NCBI RefSeq assembly: GCF_003815775.1
Contig: NZ_CP033926.1
Coordinates: 2,418,001-2,482,000 of the forward strand
Source of the DNA: Chryseobacterium joostei
GTDB taxonomy: Bacteria; Bacteroidota; Bacteroidia; Flavobacteriales; Weeksellaceae
DNA length: 64,000 nt
Reading direction: 5' to 3'
Part shown: positions 41,735-51,798 of the stretch, one piece after another
How positions within the stretch are numbered: the stretch's first letter is position 1
Layout of the letters: each line of letters begins with the position of its first letter
The notes under the pieces: model-generated
Told to the model about the DNA's origin: nothing
Seen by the model: only the letters and a program-made list of their open reading frames with translations
The model's database searches: none
Made by a program: the position numbers and the translations under genes

Positions 41735-42367
41735 CTACTTTTTCAATTCGTCAATTTCTTCCTGTATAGACTTAATTCTATCTCTAAGCTCCTGGCTTAC
41801 TTTCCCAGGAATCTTTTTCACCTTTCTTAAATCCAAGGCCAGCATAATGGAAGCTATTCCCATAAAGATAAAGGAAACACCTGTAAGTGTAACTAAGGAA
41901 ATTCCTGTAAACACAGGATTAAATATCAACAATAGAGAAAAGATAATTCCTCCTACACTGGCAAGAGCTACATTTCCCCAGCTCATTATTTTCATGCTTC
42001 TCAGATCAAAAGCAAAACCTAATAACTGAAAGGAACGAAACAGTAACGTGAATCCAACAACAAATGGAAGTACGGTCATTGAAATTTGTGGATAAGCTAT
42101 AAGATAGGCTCCTATTGCTGTAGTTAGTAATCCACTTACGAGAAACCACCCCCAGCCTTGCAGGGATTTACTATTCTGCAGGGAAAAGAATATTTCCGTG
42201 ATCCCAGAAAACAGGAATGAAACGCTAAAAAAAATGGAAAGCGTGACATAGGTTGCAAGGGGTACACTAAATACATAGAAACCGCAGATCAGGAAAAGAA
42301 TTCCGAAGATCAATGGAATATACCAATGCTTTACTGTGTTGGTAAGTGTTTGAAATAAATTGGCCAT
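41735..42367 (-). CDS. HdeD-family membrane protein
   Basis: This 210-residue protein has six predicted membrane helices (for example HWYIPLIFGILFLICGFYVF, AIGAYLIAYPQISMTVLPFV, and GISLVTLTGVSFIFMGIASI) and a short coiled-coil tail (LRDRIKSIQEEIDELKK). HdeD-type proteins are linked to acid stress in enterobacteria; their molecular role is unknown. I used the ATG at 42367. The frame is open to 42478, but the extra stretch is basic and unlike the family. Confidence 0.8.
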   Translation of the reverse strand: MANLFQTLTNTVKHWYIPLIFGILFLICGFYVFSVPLATYVTLSIFFSVSFLFSGITEIFFSLQNSKSLQGWGWFLVSGLLTTAIGAYLIAYPQISMTVLPFVVGFTLLFRSFQLLGFAFDLRSMKIMSWGNVALASVGGIIFSLLLIFNPVFTGISLVTLTGVSFIFMGIASIMLALDLRKVKKIPGKVSQELRDRIKSIQEEIDELKK

Positions 42368-42600
42368 AGGAGTGTTTTTTGTTTTGCCTACTTTGTGCTG
42401 CGGTGTTCGGCTTGTCCGCCGGAATTTCAAAAAACAGATTATAATTTCACCTGAGTTTGAATAATAACCTCTTACCAATTTACAAAAAATAGATTAAGTA
42501 ATCAAACTTTGAGCTAATAATAGAAATACATATTTAAAGAAGGTATCATAGTAGAATAAATATCACCATAATGCCTTCTATAAAACCTAAAATTCAGATT

Positions 42601-43704
42601 TTATTTCATTAATTTTCCTTCAGGTTGCTGCTGTGTAACACAATGCACCATTCCTCCGTTTTCATATAGATTTCTTACATCTATTCCTATTACTTTTCTG
42701 CCAGGATATTGATCCTGAATAATTTTATTGGCTATCTGATCATTTGGATCTCCATAATTAGGAACCAAAACTACCGTATTGGCTACATAATAATTCACAT
42801 AAGATCCTTTTTCATCCAGTTGCTTTCCATAAGCTGTCTTCACTTTATTTTTGGTGGCAGGCAGATATACTTTTTTATATTCTTTGCCATCAACATTGGA
42901 AGCAGTATACAATGTGTTGATATCTTTATCTGAAAGACCAAGCTCCAAAAGATCATCTTCATTCATCGTAATCATGGTATTATGGTTTGCAAACTTCATG
43001 AAACCGTCAATGTGCATATCAGTAACATCCAATCCTGTAACGCCATCCAGCCATATTACTTTGGAGACCCCATAATAGGTTTCAAACATCTCCTCAGCTT
43101 CTTCCTGTGTAATCCCTTTGTTTCTTGTTGCTCCTTTTTCCTGACTGATTACTGAGCTTTTACATGCCATAAGAACTCCATTTCCGTCAGTTTCTACAGA
43201 TCCACCTTCATTCACCATTTCTTCATTAAGGTCAATTACTTTTATGCCTAAATCTTTCCCGATACTTTTTGGAATTTCATCACAGTTTTCGAAATCAAAT
43301 TTTTCTCCCCAGCCATTGAATCCCCAGTCTTCAATTAATACATTCCCTTTGCTATCCTTAACGAAGATAGGTCCGTTATCTCTTACCCAAACATCATCTG
43401 TAGGATAAATCTTAAAGTCCACATTCTTCATGGGAACTTTATTTTTCTCTAGAAGACTTACAATTCTTTTTTTCTCATCCTCATCATAGGCTATGATGTG
43501 AACTTTTTCTCCAGATTGCAGAGCCTTTGTCATATCAATCCAGGTTTGCTCTACTCTTTGACGATAGGTTGTACCGTGCTGATAGTGATGAGGCCATTGC
43601 AGCCAGGTTCCTTCATGACGTGAAGATTCTTCAGGAAAATGATAAGTCTGTGCCATAGTGCATATAAAACTCAATACAAAAGTGAGTGTGAATAATTTGT
43701 TCAT
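42601..43704 (-). CDS. Secreted agmatine deiminase / peptidylarginine deiminase-family enzyme
   Basis: This 367-residue protein has a signal peptide (ending CTMAQ), then the deiminase fold: EGTWLQWPHHYQH, DDVWVRDNGPIFV (guanidinium-binding), HIDGFMKFAN (His), and the C-terminal nucleophile NGGMVHCVTQQQP (Cys). The family turns agmatine into N-carbamoylputrescine, or protein arginine into citrulline. The usual agmatine deiminases are cytoplasmic; export here suggests a periplasmic or secreted substrate. It starts 5 bases after a small secreted protein gene. Confidence 0.88.
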   Translation of the reverse strand: MNKLFTLTFVLSFICTMAQTYHFPEESSRHEGTWLQWPHHYQHGTTYRQRVEQTWIDMTKALQSGEKVHIIAYDEDEKKRIVSLLEKNKVPMKNVDFKIYPTDDVWVRDNGPIFVKDSKGNVLIEDWGFNGWGEKFDFENCDEIPKSIGKDLGIKVIDLNEEMVNEGGSVETDGNGVLMACKSSVISQEKGATRNKGITQEEAEEMFETYYGVSKVIWLDGVTGLDVTDMHIDGFMKFANHNTMITMNEDDLLELGLSDKDINTLYTASNVDGKEYKKVYLPATKNKVKTAYGKQLDEKGSYVNYYVANTVVLVPNYGDPNDQIANKIIQDQYPGRKVIGIDVRNLYENGGMVHCVTQQQPEGKLMK

Positions 43705-43708
43705 ATAA

Positions 43709-44323
43709 TTAAATTTTTTTTCCAATAAATAATCCAAAGTTAATATCAGTATCAAAACTGCTTCCTGTCTGAGAAATATTGCTCCCTATCCCCCATTGCA
43801 TTTTTTCCTTGTTTTCTAAGCCAATACGAATGACCTGACTACTGGATTGATGTTCCTTAAAGCTAAAATCAGACTCCACAATGAGCATACTATAAAAGTT
43901 AAGCTTTTCATTCATCTTCGGAGTATATTCCAGTAAGGTATACAATCCCAACCCAAAATTCTTTGCATCTGTAGAATAGGTAAGTGCAGGAAAAACGTTG
44001 ATGCTAAAAACATCATTTTCTTTTCCGTAGGCTACACCAACAGACGGCATAATATCTTCTCTTGAAATATGAACTCCTGCTGAAACACCCCAGTTTTTTC
44101 CAACTCCATAATTAATATTCTGATAGATTTCCGGGTTTACTTTTTTTGCATCATAATCATAGGATACAGTTCCCGATGCAAAATAGTTCCATTTATGATT
44201 AAAGTCTTTGTTGTAGATTCCCAACACCTCAGCTTCTTTATTTCCTGCGAAAGCCTGAACAGTAATCTGGGACTTACCATAAAAAGGAAGTAGCAGGACT
44301 AAGAGAAGTACATTTCTTTTCAT
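43709..44323 (-). CDS. Outer-membrane beta-barrel-like protein, partner of the deiminase
   Basis: This 204-residue protein has a signal peptide (ending GKSQ) and alternating hydrophobic/polar strands throughout (KWNYFASGTVSYDY, KNWGVSAGVHISRED, NFGLGLYTLLEYTPK), ending in a barrel-like strand INFGLFIGKK. It is probably a small eight-to-ten-stranded outer-membrane barrel. It is in an operon with the secreted deiminase (4-base gap). No function is known. Confidence 0.65.
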   Translation of the reverse strand: MKRNVLLLVLLLPFYGKSQITVQAFAGNKEAEVLGIYNKDFNHKWNYFASGTVSYDYDAKKVNPEIYQNINYGVGKNWGVSAGVHISREDIMPSVGVAYGKENDVFSINVFPALTYSTDAKNFGLGLYTLLEYTPKMNEKLNFYSMLIVESDFSFKEHQSSSQVIRIGLENKEKMQWGIGSNISQTGSSFDTDINFGLFIGKKI

Positions 44324-44427
44324 TGTTCTTTGTCTTTTTAAGTTTTACATTATAAAATCCCTTTACGGTCATTTACTGGTGCAAAATTAGATTCCTAAAA
44401 AAACAAAACTTGTCCTAAAAGGACATT

Positions 44428-45216
44428 CTATCCATACAGCGGAAAATAGATGTGAGTAACTTCCGGACTTTCATACTCCTCAATAACATCTGAATTATCG
44501 AGCAAAAACTGCTGATCAGAAAGCCAATAACGATAAAAGGAACGATAGGTTTCCAAGATATCCGCATAAGGGCCATAATGGGTAAACTTTACATATCTTC
44601 CACCAAAAATATCTCTTTTAAGAAATCCTTTTAGCCCATCATCAGATGTTACCGCAGCACCATATCTGCAATGTGAGTAACTTGTTATTAAAGGCTGGTC
44701 GCGGATAATTCCGTAGGCTGCCTCAAATATTTCAGTTTCCGGTTCTATTTCTTTCCACAGTTCATCAATTTCCTGATTATTATAATCTTTAGCCTTAATA
44801 AATTTACAAACAACAGGCACAGCATCTTTATACTTAACATCAAGCTTTAAATCTGTATGATTATTTTCTATAAATTTTTGAAATACTCCTTGTTTTTGCT
44901 TTCTTGCCTCTGCCGGAGAAATAGAATATTGCTTTTTAAATGCTTTTGAAAAAGACTGAATGTTGAAATATCCAACCTGCCATGCAATCTCGGAAATACG
45001 ATCTTCTGTATAGATCAATTTTTTATATGAATTTTCAAGACGCAGCCTCTTCTGAAATCCGGAAATAGTTTCGTTAAAAATTTTGAAAAAGACCCGTTGA
45101 AAATTACGGTAAGAATAATGAGATATAGACTCTATTTCATGAGCGGTTATTTCCCTATCAAAGTTGGCTTCAATATGGCTGACTATTTTCTGGATATCAT
45201 TAAAGTTAGACTCCAT
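44428..45216 (-). CDS. AraC-family regulator with GyrI-like effector domain
   Basis: This 262-residue protein has the two-HTH AraC domain at the N-terminus (ITAHEIESISHYSYRNFQRV and ISEIAWQVGYFNIQSFSKAF, residues about 22-92). A C-terminal GyrI-like ligand-binding domain of about 150 residues follows (ending SPEVTHIYFPLYG). This is the Rob/SoxS-like layout with a small-molecule-binding domain, often regulating efflux or detoxification. The target gene is not obvious from context. Confidence 0.9.
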   Translation of the reverse strand: MESNFNDIQKIVSHIEANFDREITAHEIESISHYSYRNFQRVFFKIFNETISGFQKRLRLENSYKKLIYTEDRISEIAWQVGYFNIQSFSKAFKKQYSISPAEARKQKQGVFQKFIENNHTDLKLDVKYKDAVPVVCKFIKAKDYNNQEIDELWKEIEPETEIFEAAYGIIRDQPLITSYSHCRYGAAVTSDDGLKGFLKRDIFGGRYVKFTHYGPYADILETYRSFYRYWLSDQQFLLDNSDVIEEYESPEVTHIYFPLYG

Positions 45217-45346
45217 TCCATCTATTATTAAAATAATAACTACTTATAAGGAACATTCTATTTTGAAACCAAAAACAGAGATTCAAAATATTATTTCCTG
45301 AAATTTCAATATAATCTATTACCAATTTACGGAAAAATGACAATAA

Positions 45347-45381
45347 AAAAGGTGAAAATCATCTATTGACTTTCACCTTTT
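45347..45381 (-). terminator. Terminator of the amino-acid permease
   Basis: AAAAGGTGAAA and TTTCACCTTTT form an 11-bp stem with T residues following on the minus strand. Confidence 0.75.
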
Positions 45382-45410
45382 CAAAACATATAAATATGAT
45401 TTACTATTTT

Positions 45411-46829
45411 TTAGCTGGGTTTATACAGCTTATACATTACAAATAGAAATCCTATCCAGACAGGAATCAGAATTACCTGAATTTCCATTCCTGTAATACT
45501 CATCAGTCCTAAAATAAGAACCAAAAAGGCAATACATATATAATTGGATATAGGATAAAATATAGATGGAAATTTCGATTGAATTCCTGAACTGTTTATT
45601 GATTTTTTGAACTTTAAATGGGTATAGCATATCATCAGCCAGTTGATGATTAAGGTAGATACAACAAGAGCCATTAGGTATTCAAATGCTTTTTCCGGAA
45701 CCAATTTATTAATGATAATACAGATTCCTGCAAAGCAAGACGAAATAAGAATTGCATTAATTGGAACTGAATTTTTATTCAATTTCTTCAAGAACTTTGG
45801 TGCATTTCCCTGCTGTGCCAACCCAAAAAGCATTCTACTATTACTGTACACACTACTGTTGTAAACAGATAAAGCAGCAGTTAATACAATAAGGTTAAGG
45901 ACATTTGCAATCAACGAATTGAATTGAATTACTTTACCAAAAAGACTGAATTCTAATCCATTTAAGTTTTGAAAAACCATTACAAACGGGCTTGATCCTT
46001 CTGTAATCTCTCTCCAAGGACTCAATGAAAACAGGATTACCAAAGCTCCTACATAGAAAATCAAAATCCTATAAATTACCTGATTGGTTGCCTGTGGAAT
46101 TGTTTTCTCAGGATTCTTCGCCTCAGCAGCTGTAATTCCGATCAATTCCAGCCCTCCAAAAGAGAACATAATCATTGCCATTGCTGCAAACAGCCCGGAA
46201 TATCCAGATTCAGTTTTATTGAATAATCCTTTGGGAAAGAATCCACCATCATTCCATAGATTGGAAACGCTTGCCTTATCTCCTCCTGTTCCGCTGGCTA
46301 ACAAATAGATCCCGAAGATAATCATTGCGATAATGGCAACTACTTTAATAATGGAAAACCAGAATTCTGTTTCCCCATAAACCTTTACAGAAGCAAGGTT
46401 CAAGGCATTAATTACTACAAAAAAGAATAAGCTGGAAACCCAGAGAGGAATTTCCGGCCACCAAAAATGAATATAATGGCCAATGGCTGTAAGTTCAGCC
46501 ATACTTACGAGAATATAGAGAATCCAGTAGTTCCATCCTGATGCAAACCCGGGGAAATTTCCCCAATATTTATAGGCAAAGTGACTAAAACTCCCCGATA
46601 CCGGTTCCTGAACAACCATTTCCCCAAGCTGACGCATGATAAAAAAGGCAATAATTCCGGCTAAGGCATACCCTAGAATTACTGATGGGCCAGCCAATAC
46701 TGCTGCAGGTCCAATTCCCAGAAATAATCCAGTTCCTATGGCACCGCCAAGAGCAATTAATTGGATATGTCGGTTTGTTAATCCTCTAACTAAAGTTTCA
46801 TTTTGTTCTGTTTTCTTCTCGCTGTTCAT
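45411..46829 (-). CDS. Amino-acid permease (APC superfamily, AAT family)
   Basis: This 472-residue transporter has 12 predicted helices and the AAT-family signature near the N-terminus (ALGGAIGTGLFLGIGPAAVL), SGSFSHFAYKYWG, FSFGGLELIGITAAEAKNPE and NSRMLFGLAQQGNAP. This family takes up amino acids (proline, GABA, aromatic or similar) with protons across the inner membrane. The substrate cannot be deduced. The ATG at 46829 was chosen because the longer frame upstream adds an unrelated stretch. Confidence 0.9.
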   Translation of the reverse strand: MNSEKKTEQNETLVRGLTNRHIQLIALGGAIGTGLFLGIGPAAVLAGPSVILGYALAGIIAFFIMRQLGEMVVQEPVSGSFSHFAYKYWGNFPGFASGWNYWILYILVSMAELTAIGHYIHFWWPEIPLWVSSLFFFVVINALNLASVKVYGETEFWFSIIKVVAIIAMIIFGIYLLASGTGGDKASVSNLWNDGGFFPKGLFNKTESGYSGLFAAMAMIMFSFGGLELIGITAAEAKNPEKTIPQATNQVIYRILIFYVGALVILFSLSPWREITEGSSPFVMVFQNLNGLEFSLFGKVIQFNSLIANVLNLIVLTAALSVYNSSVYSNSRMLFGLAQQGNAPKFLKKLNKNSVPINAILISSCFAGICIIINKLVPEKAFEYLMALVVSTLIINWLMICYTHLKFKKSINSSGIQSKFPSIFYPISNYICIAFLVLILGLMSITGMEIQVILIPVWIGFLFVMYKLYKPS

Positions 46830-47007
46830 AGAATGAATTATTCGGTCGCTAAATATATAAAAACTTTTAACAGAAATTCTCATTCCATGGGACAAAACCG
46901 GTAATTTGAAGTTTAAACCAATCAAACTTCTTTGACCATAGATATTTAAATTCAATATATACCATATTTATGGGAAATATATTTAAATTGCCAAACAAAA
47001 TAATACC

Positions 47008-47817
47008 ATGAAAAATATACCTGATGAAACAGATTTCTTCAGTGGAAAAAATCTGACACGTTTTATAGTAGCACTAGCAATATTCCTAACAGTATTATTA
47101 TCATACATTTACATCGCCTCGCATCTGAATTGGGGATTTAATATGAGTGATAAAAACCTAATCGGAGATGCAATTGGTGGTATATCTGCTCCTTTCATAG
47201 GTATAACTACATGCATTCTAACTTTCATTGCTTTTTATGTACAGTACGATTTTAATAGAAAACAATCAGTATTTATAAAAAAACAACATCTTAATGAATT
47301 CATAGCAGAATTTAATCAAACTTTTAACTTAATTGAAACCAATAACCACATATCTGACACGATGAAGGTCATGGAAATCAATAACACTATAAATGAATTT
47401 ATTGAAAATTTCACTGAAGAACATATTCCATTAATAAAAAAACAAGGTGGACTTACTATTAATACAATATTAAACTTACTAAACTCTAAAGGTCTATATA
47501 GTATTACTAAAATTGAGAATTGGTTTATGTATTATAACCCTTCCAGAAAGTTCATCATTTTCATAGATGTCCTTATACGTGAGTCTAGCCAACTCGGAAT
47601 AAACGAAAAAGAGCAATTAAATATTATCAATAATTTTATAATAAAATTTGAAATAGCAACAACGCCTGAAATAATAAATTTTCTAACTTATAATGTTTTG
47701 ATAACCCCTACGAATGTAATCAAGAATAAAGATTTTATAATTAAGAGCTTAAATCAGCATTACGGCGTAAATCAAGCAATATTTAAAATTTATGATCAGA
47801 TCCAGAATACTTATTAA
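47008..47817 (+). CDS. Membrane-anchored phage abortive infection-like protein
   Basis: This 269-residue protein has two N-terminal membrane helices (FIVALAIFLTVLLSYIYIA and ISAPFIGITTCILTFIAFYV), then a long helical cytoplasmic domain containing FIKKQHLNEFIAEFNQTFNL. This is the pattern of the putative phage abortive infection family (two TM segments plus a helical domain). It is convergent with an XRE regulator gene 20 bases downstream. The role in defence is a family-level prediction. Confidence 0.6.
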   Translation: MKNIPDETDFFSGKNLTRFIVALAIFLTVLLSYIYIASHLNWGFNMSDKNLIGDAIGGISAPFIGITTCILTFIAFYVQYDFNRKQSVFIKKQHLNEFIAEFNQTFNLIETNNHISDTMKVMEINNTINEFIENFTEEHIPLIKKQGGLTINTILNLLNSKGLYSITKIENWFMYYNPSRKFIIFIDVLIRESSQLGINEKEQLNIINNFIIKFEIATTPEIINFLTYNVLITPTNVIKNKDFIIKSLNQHYGVNQAIFKIYDQIQNTY

Positions 47818-47837
47818 TATTTATTATAAATTCATCT

Positions 47838-48134
47838 TTAAAGATATTCTTTCGGAATAGAGATATTATTCTTTTTCATATACTCCAGAAGGTTTTGATA
47901 TTTGTCTTCATAACCGTCATCCGTACCGCACTTATGTGAGATACTACAAATATCGGAAGGCTTAATGTCTAAAATATCAGATATTTTAGTCAGTATCTCC
48001 AGATTGATTTTCACCTTAGAATTTTCAATATCCGAATAGGCCTTTTGGGAAATCCCCATTTCAAAAGCCATGTACTCCTGCGTAAGATCCCTGCTCCTAC
48101 GAATTTTCCTGATATTTTGTCCACATACTTTCAT
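47838..48134 (-). CDS. XRE-family regulator
   Basis: This 98-residue protein has an N-terminal Cro/C1 HTH (RKIRRSRDLTQEYMAFEMGI then SQKAYSDIENSKVKI) and a short C-terminal tail with a cysteine pair region (DICSISHKCGTDD). It is probably a small repressor or sensor. It lies divergent from the cbb3 oxidase operon, whose start is 185 bases away, so control of that operon is possible but not shown. Confidence 0.85.
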   Translation of the reverse strand: MKVCGQNIRKIRRSRDLTQEYMAFEMGISQKAYSDIENSKVKINLEILTKISDILDIKPSDICSISHKCGTDDGYEDKYQNLLEYMKKNNISIPKEYL

Positions 48135-48319
48135 CGTTTTTGTTTTAGTAGTTTTCGGTATAGTTTAGAAGTTTATCTATTAGCCTCCAACAAAGTTAAT
48201 AAATACCTTTGGCAAAACATTATACACGTTACATGATATTTATTTTCGGTAGAGAAAAAGGCACAAAACAGAGCCTGCTTTCAGAGAAAATATCACTTCG
48301 GTAAACACTATTGGAATTT

Positions 48320-50599
48320 ATGGAGACGCAAAAATTTAATTATGACAATAATATTGTCAGAGCATTCCTCTATGCAACTATCGTATTCGGACTCGTCGGA
48401 TTTCTGCTGGGACTTACTGCTGCATTGATGCTTTTTTATCCCGAATTACCTGAATTTTTATTCGGTACAGATGATACTACTATTAAAAGTTTAGCCTCGG
48501 GTAATATTCAGGGATTAATTAACACTCAGGGAGCTATGGGCTTCGGAAGAATCAGAATGCTTCACACGAGTGCCGTAATTTTTGCCTTTGTTTGTAACTC
48601 CTTTTTCTGTGGTGCTTATTACAGCATGCAAAGACTTCTTAAAACCAGAATGTACAGTGACGCACTTTCATGGATCCATTTCTGGTCTTGGCAGCTTATG
48701 ATTGTTGCTGTAGTTATTACTTTCCTTATGGGAATCAATACTTCTAAGGAATATGCTGAACATGAGTGGCCGATTGATATATTAATTACATTCTCATGGG
48801 TGATCTTCGGAATCAATATGTTCGGAACAATTGCCAAGAGAAGAGTAAGACATTTATATGTAGCAATATGGTTCTATCTGGCAACTTGGATTGCCGTGGC
48901 AATGCTTCACATCTTCAATAACCTGGAAGTTCCATTATCTTTCACAAGCTGGAAATCTTATTCTGTATATGCGGGTGTAAAAGATGCATTAGTACAATGG
49001 TGGTATGGACACAATGCGGTAGCATTTGTATTAACCACCCCTGTATTAGGTCTGATGTATTACTTTATGCCAAAAGCGGCACAACGACCGGTATTCTCAT
49101 ACAAACTATCCATTATTCACTTCTGGTCGTTAATCTTTGTATACCTTTGGGCCGGGCCTCACCACCTGCAATATACAGCATTACCGGCATGGGCGCAGGC
49201 TGTGGGAACAGGATTCTCCATCATGCTTATTGCACCGTCATGGGGAGGTATGCTCAATGGTCTTCTTACCTTAAGAGGAGCCTGGGACAAAGTAAGAGAA
49301 AATCCTATTCTTAAATTCTTTGTGGTAGCTGTTACCTGTTATGGTATGGCCACTTTCGAAGGACCTTTATTGGCCACAAAATCTTTAAATAAAATTGGAC
49401 ACTATACTGACTGGGTTATCGGTCACGTACACTTAGGAGCTCTTGGATGGAATGGTTTCATGGCATTCGGGGTAGTATATTATCTGGTTCCAATTATGTG
49501 GAGAACACCACTCTGGTCTAAAAAATTAGCCAACTGGCACTTCTGGCTGGGAACATTAGGAATTATTTTCTATGCCGTTCCGATGTATATTTCAGGATTC
49601 ACACAGGGATTGATGTGGAAACAGTTCAACCCGGACGGAACATTATTATGGAAAAACTGGTTAGATACTGTAACAGCTATTATTCCATACTTTAAAATGA
49701 GATTCTTAGGAGGTATCCTTTATCTTTCCGGAGCAATCTTGATGGTCATTAATGTTATCAAAACTGTTAAAGCCGGTTCATTCCAGAAAAATGTTCCTGC
49801 AGAGGCACCTGCACTAGCCAACATTGGAGGTTCAAGAAAAGAAGGAGAGGGAGTACACCTTTGGATAGAAAGAACGCCTATGCTACTTTCCATATTAGCT
49901 TTTATTACAATAGCAATAGGTGGATTAGTAGAAATCGTTCCAACCTTATCACTTAAGCAAAGTGTTCCTACCATTACCGCTGTAAAGCCATACACTCCTC
50001 TGGAGTTGGAAGGAAGAGATTTATATGTTCGTGAGGGGTGTAACTCATGTCACTCTCAGATGATCAGACCTTTCCGTGATGAAGTATTGAGATTTGAAGG
50101 AAAAAACGGACAGTATTCCAAAGCGGGAGAGTTTATCTATGACAGACCATTCCTTTGGGGATCTAAGAGAACCGGCCCGGATCTTCACAGAGAAGGAGGC
50201 AGAAACCCGGATTCATGGCACTTTAAGCACATGTACAACCCAAGAATTACTTCTGCAGGTTCCATTATGCCACGTTTCCCTTGGTTGATTACCAATAAAC
50301 TGGACCGTACACAAATGGTAGATAAGATGAAGCTGATGAAAAACTCTTTTGATGTACCATATACGAAAGCTCAGATTGATTCTGCAAATCAATGGGCAGA
50401 CAACCAGTCTAAAGCCATTGTACAGAGAATTTATTCGGAAGCTACTGATGTAAAAGATCAGATGATCAAGGAAAAAGGAGCAAAAGGAGCTGCCTATGTA
50501 CCACTTGAGCAAAGAGAAATTGTAGCAATGATCGCTTACCTGCAAAGATTAGGTACTGACATTAAAACAACACAGATTCAAACAGCAAGTGTAAAGTAA
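48320..50599 (+). CDS. ccoNO: cbb3-type cytochrome c oxidase, fused subunits I and II (CcoNO)
   Basis: This 759-residue fusion joins CcoN (residues 1-480; twelve helices with LHTSAVIFAFVCNSFFCGAY and YGHNAVAFVLTTPVLGLMYY) and CcoO (from about 510; membrane anchor, heme site EGCNSCHSQMIRPF near 572-585). The complex is the high-affinity terminal oxidase that reduces oxygen at low tension and pumps protons. N-O fusion is normal in Bacteroidetes. The ATG at 48320 is used; an upstream TTG adds three residues. ccoP follows after 18 bases. Confidence 0.95.
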   Translation: METQKFNYDNNIVRAFLYATIVFGLVGFLLGLTAALMLFYPELPEFLFGTDDTTIKSLASGNIQGLINTQGAMGFGRIRMLHTSAVIFAFVCNSFFCGAYYSMQRLLKTRMYSDALSWIHFWSWQLMIVAVVITFLMGINTSKEYAEHEWPIDILITFSWVIFGINMFGTIAKRRVRHLYVAIWFYLATWIAVAMLHIFNNLEVPLSFTSWKSYSVYAGVKDALVQWWYGHNAVAFVLTTPVLGLMYYFMPKAAQRPVFSYKLSIIHFWSLIFVYLWAGPHHLQYTALPAWAQAVGTGFSIMLIAPSWGGMLNGLLTLRGAWDKVRENPILKFFVVAVTCYGMATFEGPLLATKSLNKIGHYTDWVIGHVHLGALGWNGFMAFGVVYYLVPIMWRTPLWSKKLANWHFWLGTLGIIFYAVPMYISGFTQGLMWKQFNPDGTLLWKNWLDTVTAIIPYFKMRFLGGILYLSGAILMVINVIKTVKAGSFQKNVPAEAPALANIGGSRKEGEGVHLWIERTPMLLSILAFITIAIGGLVEIVPTLSLKQSVPTITAVKPYTPLELEGRDLYVREGCNSCHSQMIRPFRDEVLRFEGKNGQYSKAGEFIYDRPFLWGSKRTGPDLHREGGRNPDSWHFKHMYNPRITSAGSIMPRFPWLITNKLDRTQMVDKMKLMKNSFDVPYTKAQIDSANQWADNQSKAIVQRIYSEATDVKDQMIKEKGAKGAAYVPLEQREIVAMIAYLQRLGTDIKTTQIQTASVK

Positions 50600-50617
50600 T
50601 CACTAAAAATTGATGTA

Positions 50618-51505
50618 ATGAAAACGAGAACCCCTATTTCAATATATATCGCAACAACGATAGGCTTAACAATCATGGCCTTTGAAATGTTCGCCAGTGA
50701 TTCAGGATATTTTTCCTCTCCATTTTTCTGGGCATTGATATTGATTGCCGTTATACTACTGATGATCATGAATTCTATTGGAGACATGATTGAAAACGAA
50801 AGTTTCAGCAGATTATCCGAGGAAGAAAAAAAACAGTATCTGGCAGAAAAAAGTGTTCCTTATTATCAAAAACTTTGGAACTCAGCATTCAAAAAACAGT
50901 CTGTTACTGAAGAAAAAGATATTCTTATTGACCATGGTTTTGATGGAATCACGGAGCTTGATAACTCACTTCCAAAATGGTGGATTGGCTTGTTTTGGTT
51001 TGGATGTATTTTCTGTGTGGTGTATTTGATGGCCTTTTCTTTCACAGATTATGCTCACCCTGAAGCTGAATACACTAAGGAAACAAAAACTATGCTGGCC
51101 TCCATCGCAGAATATGAAAAGACGGCTCCACAAATTAATCTTGAAACCGCAAAATACAGCGCAGACAATATTGTAGAAGGTCAGGAACTTTTTAAAACCA
51201 ACTGTGTAACCTGCCACGGAGATGCCGGAAAAGGAGGTATTGGTCCCAATCTTACCGATACTCATTGGATCAATATCAAAGAAAAAAGTTTATTTAAAAA
51301 TGTTTTCTGGATGCTTGAAAATGGTTCTCCAAACAATCCTACCATGAGACCTTTCATTAAGGAGGGTACCATTACAGGAAGAGATGCTGAAAAAATTGCA
51401 GCCTATATTTATCATATCAATCAGGAAACTGCTCCTATTACACCAGCCCAAGGTGGCGCTGCTCCGCAGGGAGAAGTTGCAAAATGGGAAAACGGAAACA
51501 ACTAA
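50618..51505 (+). CDS. ccoP: cbb3-type cytochrome c oxidase subunit III (CcoP), mono-heme
   Basis: This 295-residue protein has two N-terminal membrane helices, a charged loop, a third helix (WIGLFWFGCIFCVVYLMAF, about 122-140), and one periplasmic cytochrome c domain with NCVTCHGDAGKGGIGPNL (CxxCH at 196-200) and the axial Met in PTMRPFIKEG. Proteobacterial CcoP has two heme c sites; only one is visible here. It delivers electrons to the oxidase core. No ccoQ, ccoG or ccoS lies in the window. Confidence 0.93.
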   Translation: MKTRTPISIYIATTIGLTIMAFEMFASDSGYFSSPFFWALILIAVILLMIMNSIGDMIENESFSRLSEEEKKQYLAEKSVPYYQKLWNSAFKKQSVTEEKDILIDHGFDGITELDNSLPKWWIGLFWFGCIFCVVYLMAFSFTDYAHPEAEYTKETKTMLASIAEYEKTAPQINLETAKYSADNIVEGQELFKTNCVTCHGDAGKGGIGPNLTDTHWINIKEKSLFKNVFWMLENGSPNNPTMRPFIKEGTITGRDAEKIAAYIYHINQETAPITPAQGGAAPQGEVAKWENGNN

Positions 51506-51535
51506 AATTTATTATCTTCTCATATAAACCATGCC

Positions 51536-51626
51536 AAGCCCCCTTTAGAACTACACTAACATTTGAATTTTCATTTTTGCTAACTAACCTTTTCAACATT
51601 AAAAAATGATATAAAGGGGGCTTTTT
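51536..51626 (+). terminator. Terminator after ccoP
   Basis: AAGCCCCCTTT (51536-51546) pairs with AAAGGGGGCTT (51613-51623), followed by T residues. The loop is long (66 bases) but the stem is perfect. Confidence 0.7.
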
Positions 51627-51772
51627 AAAAAACAAAATCCGCACCTTGGCTCGTCTTACTCAACTATTCACTTGACAACTACTACACTAAAAATTCCATA
51701 ATAGGACAGCCAAGGCAGGATTTTTGCATTTGCAAAGGGTACCACAACAAAGACCAAATCAAATAGTATTAC

Positions 51773-51780
51773 TATCTTTG
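51773..51780 (+). promoter_or_regulatory. -7 promoter box of the tamB operon
   Basis: TATCTTTG matches TAnnTTTG. No good TTG at -33 is present. Its position 19 bases before the TTG at 51799 argues that translation starts there rather than in the open frame further upstream. Confidence 0.5.
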
Positions 51781-51798
51781 TTAGAAACCACATCGCTT

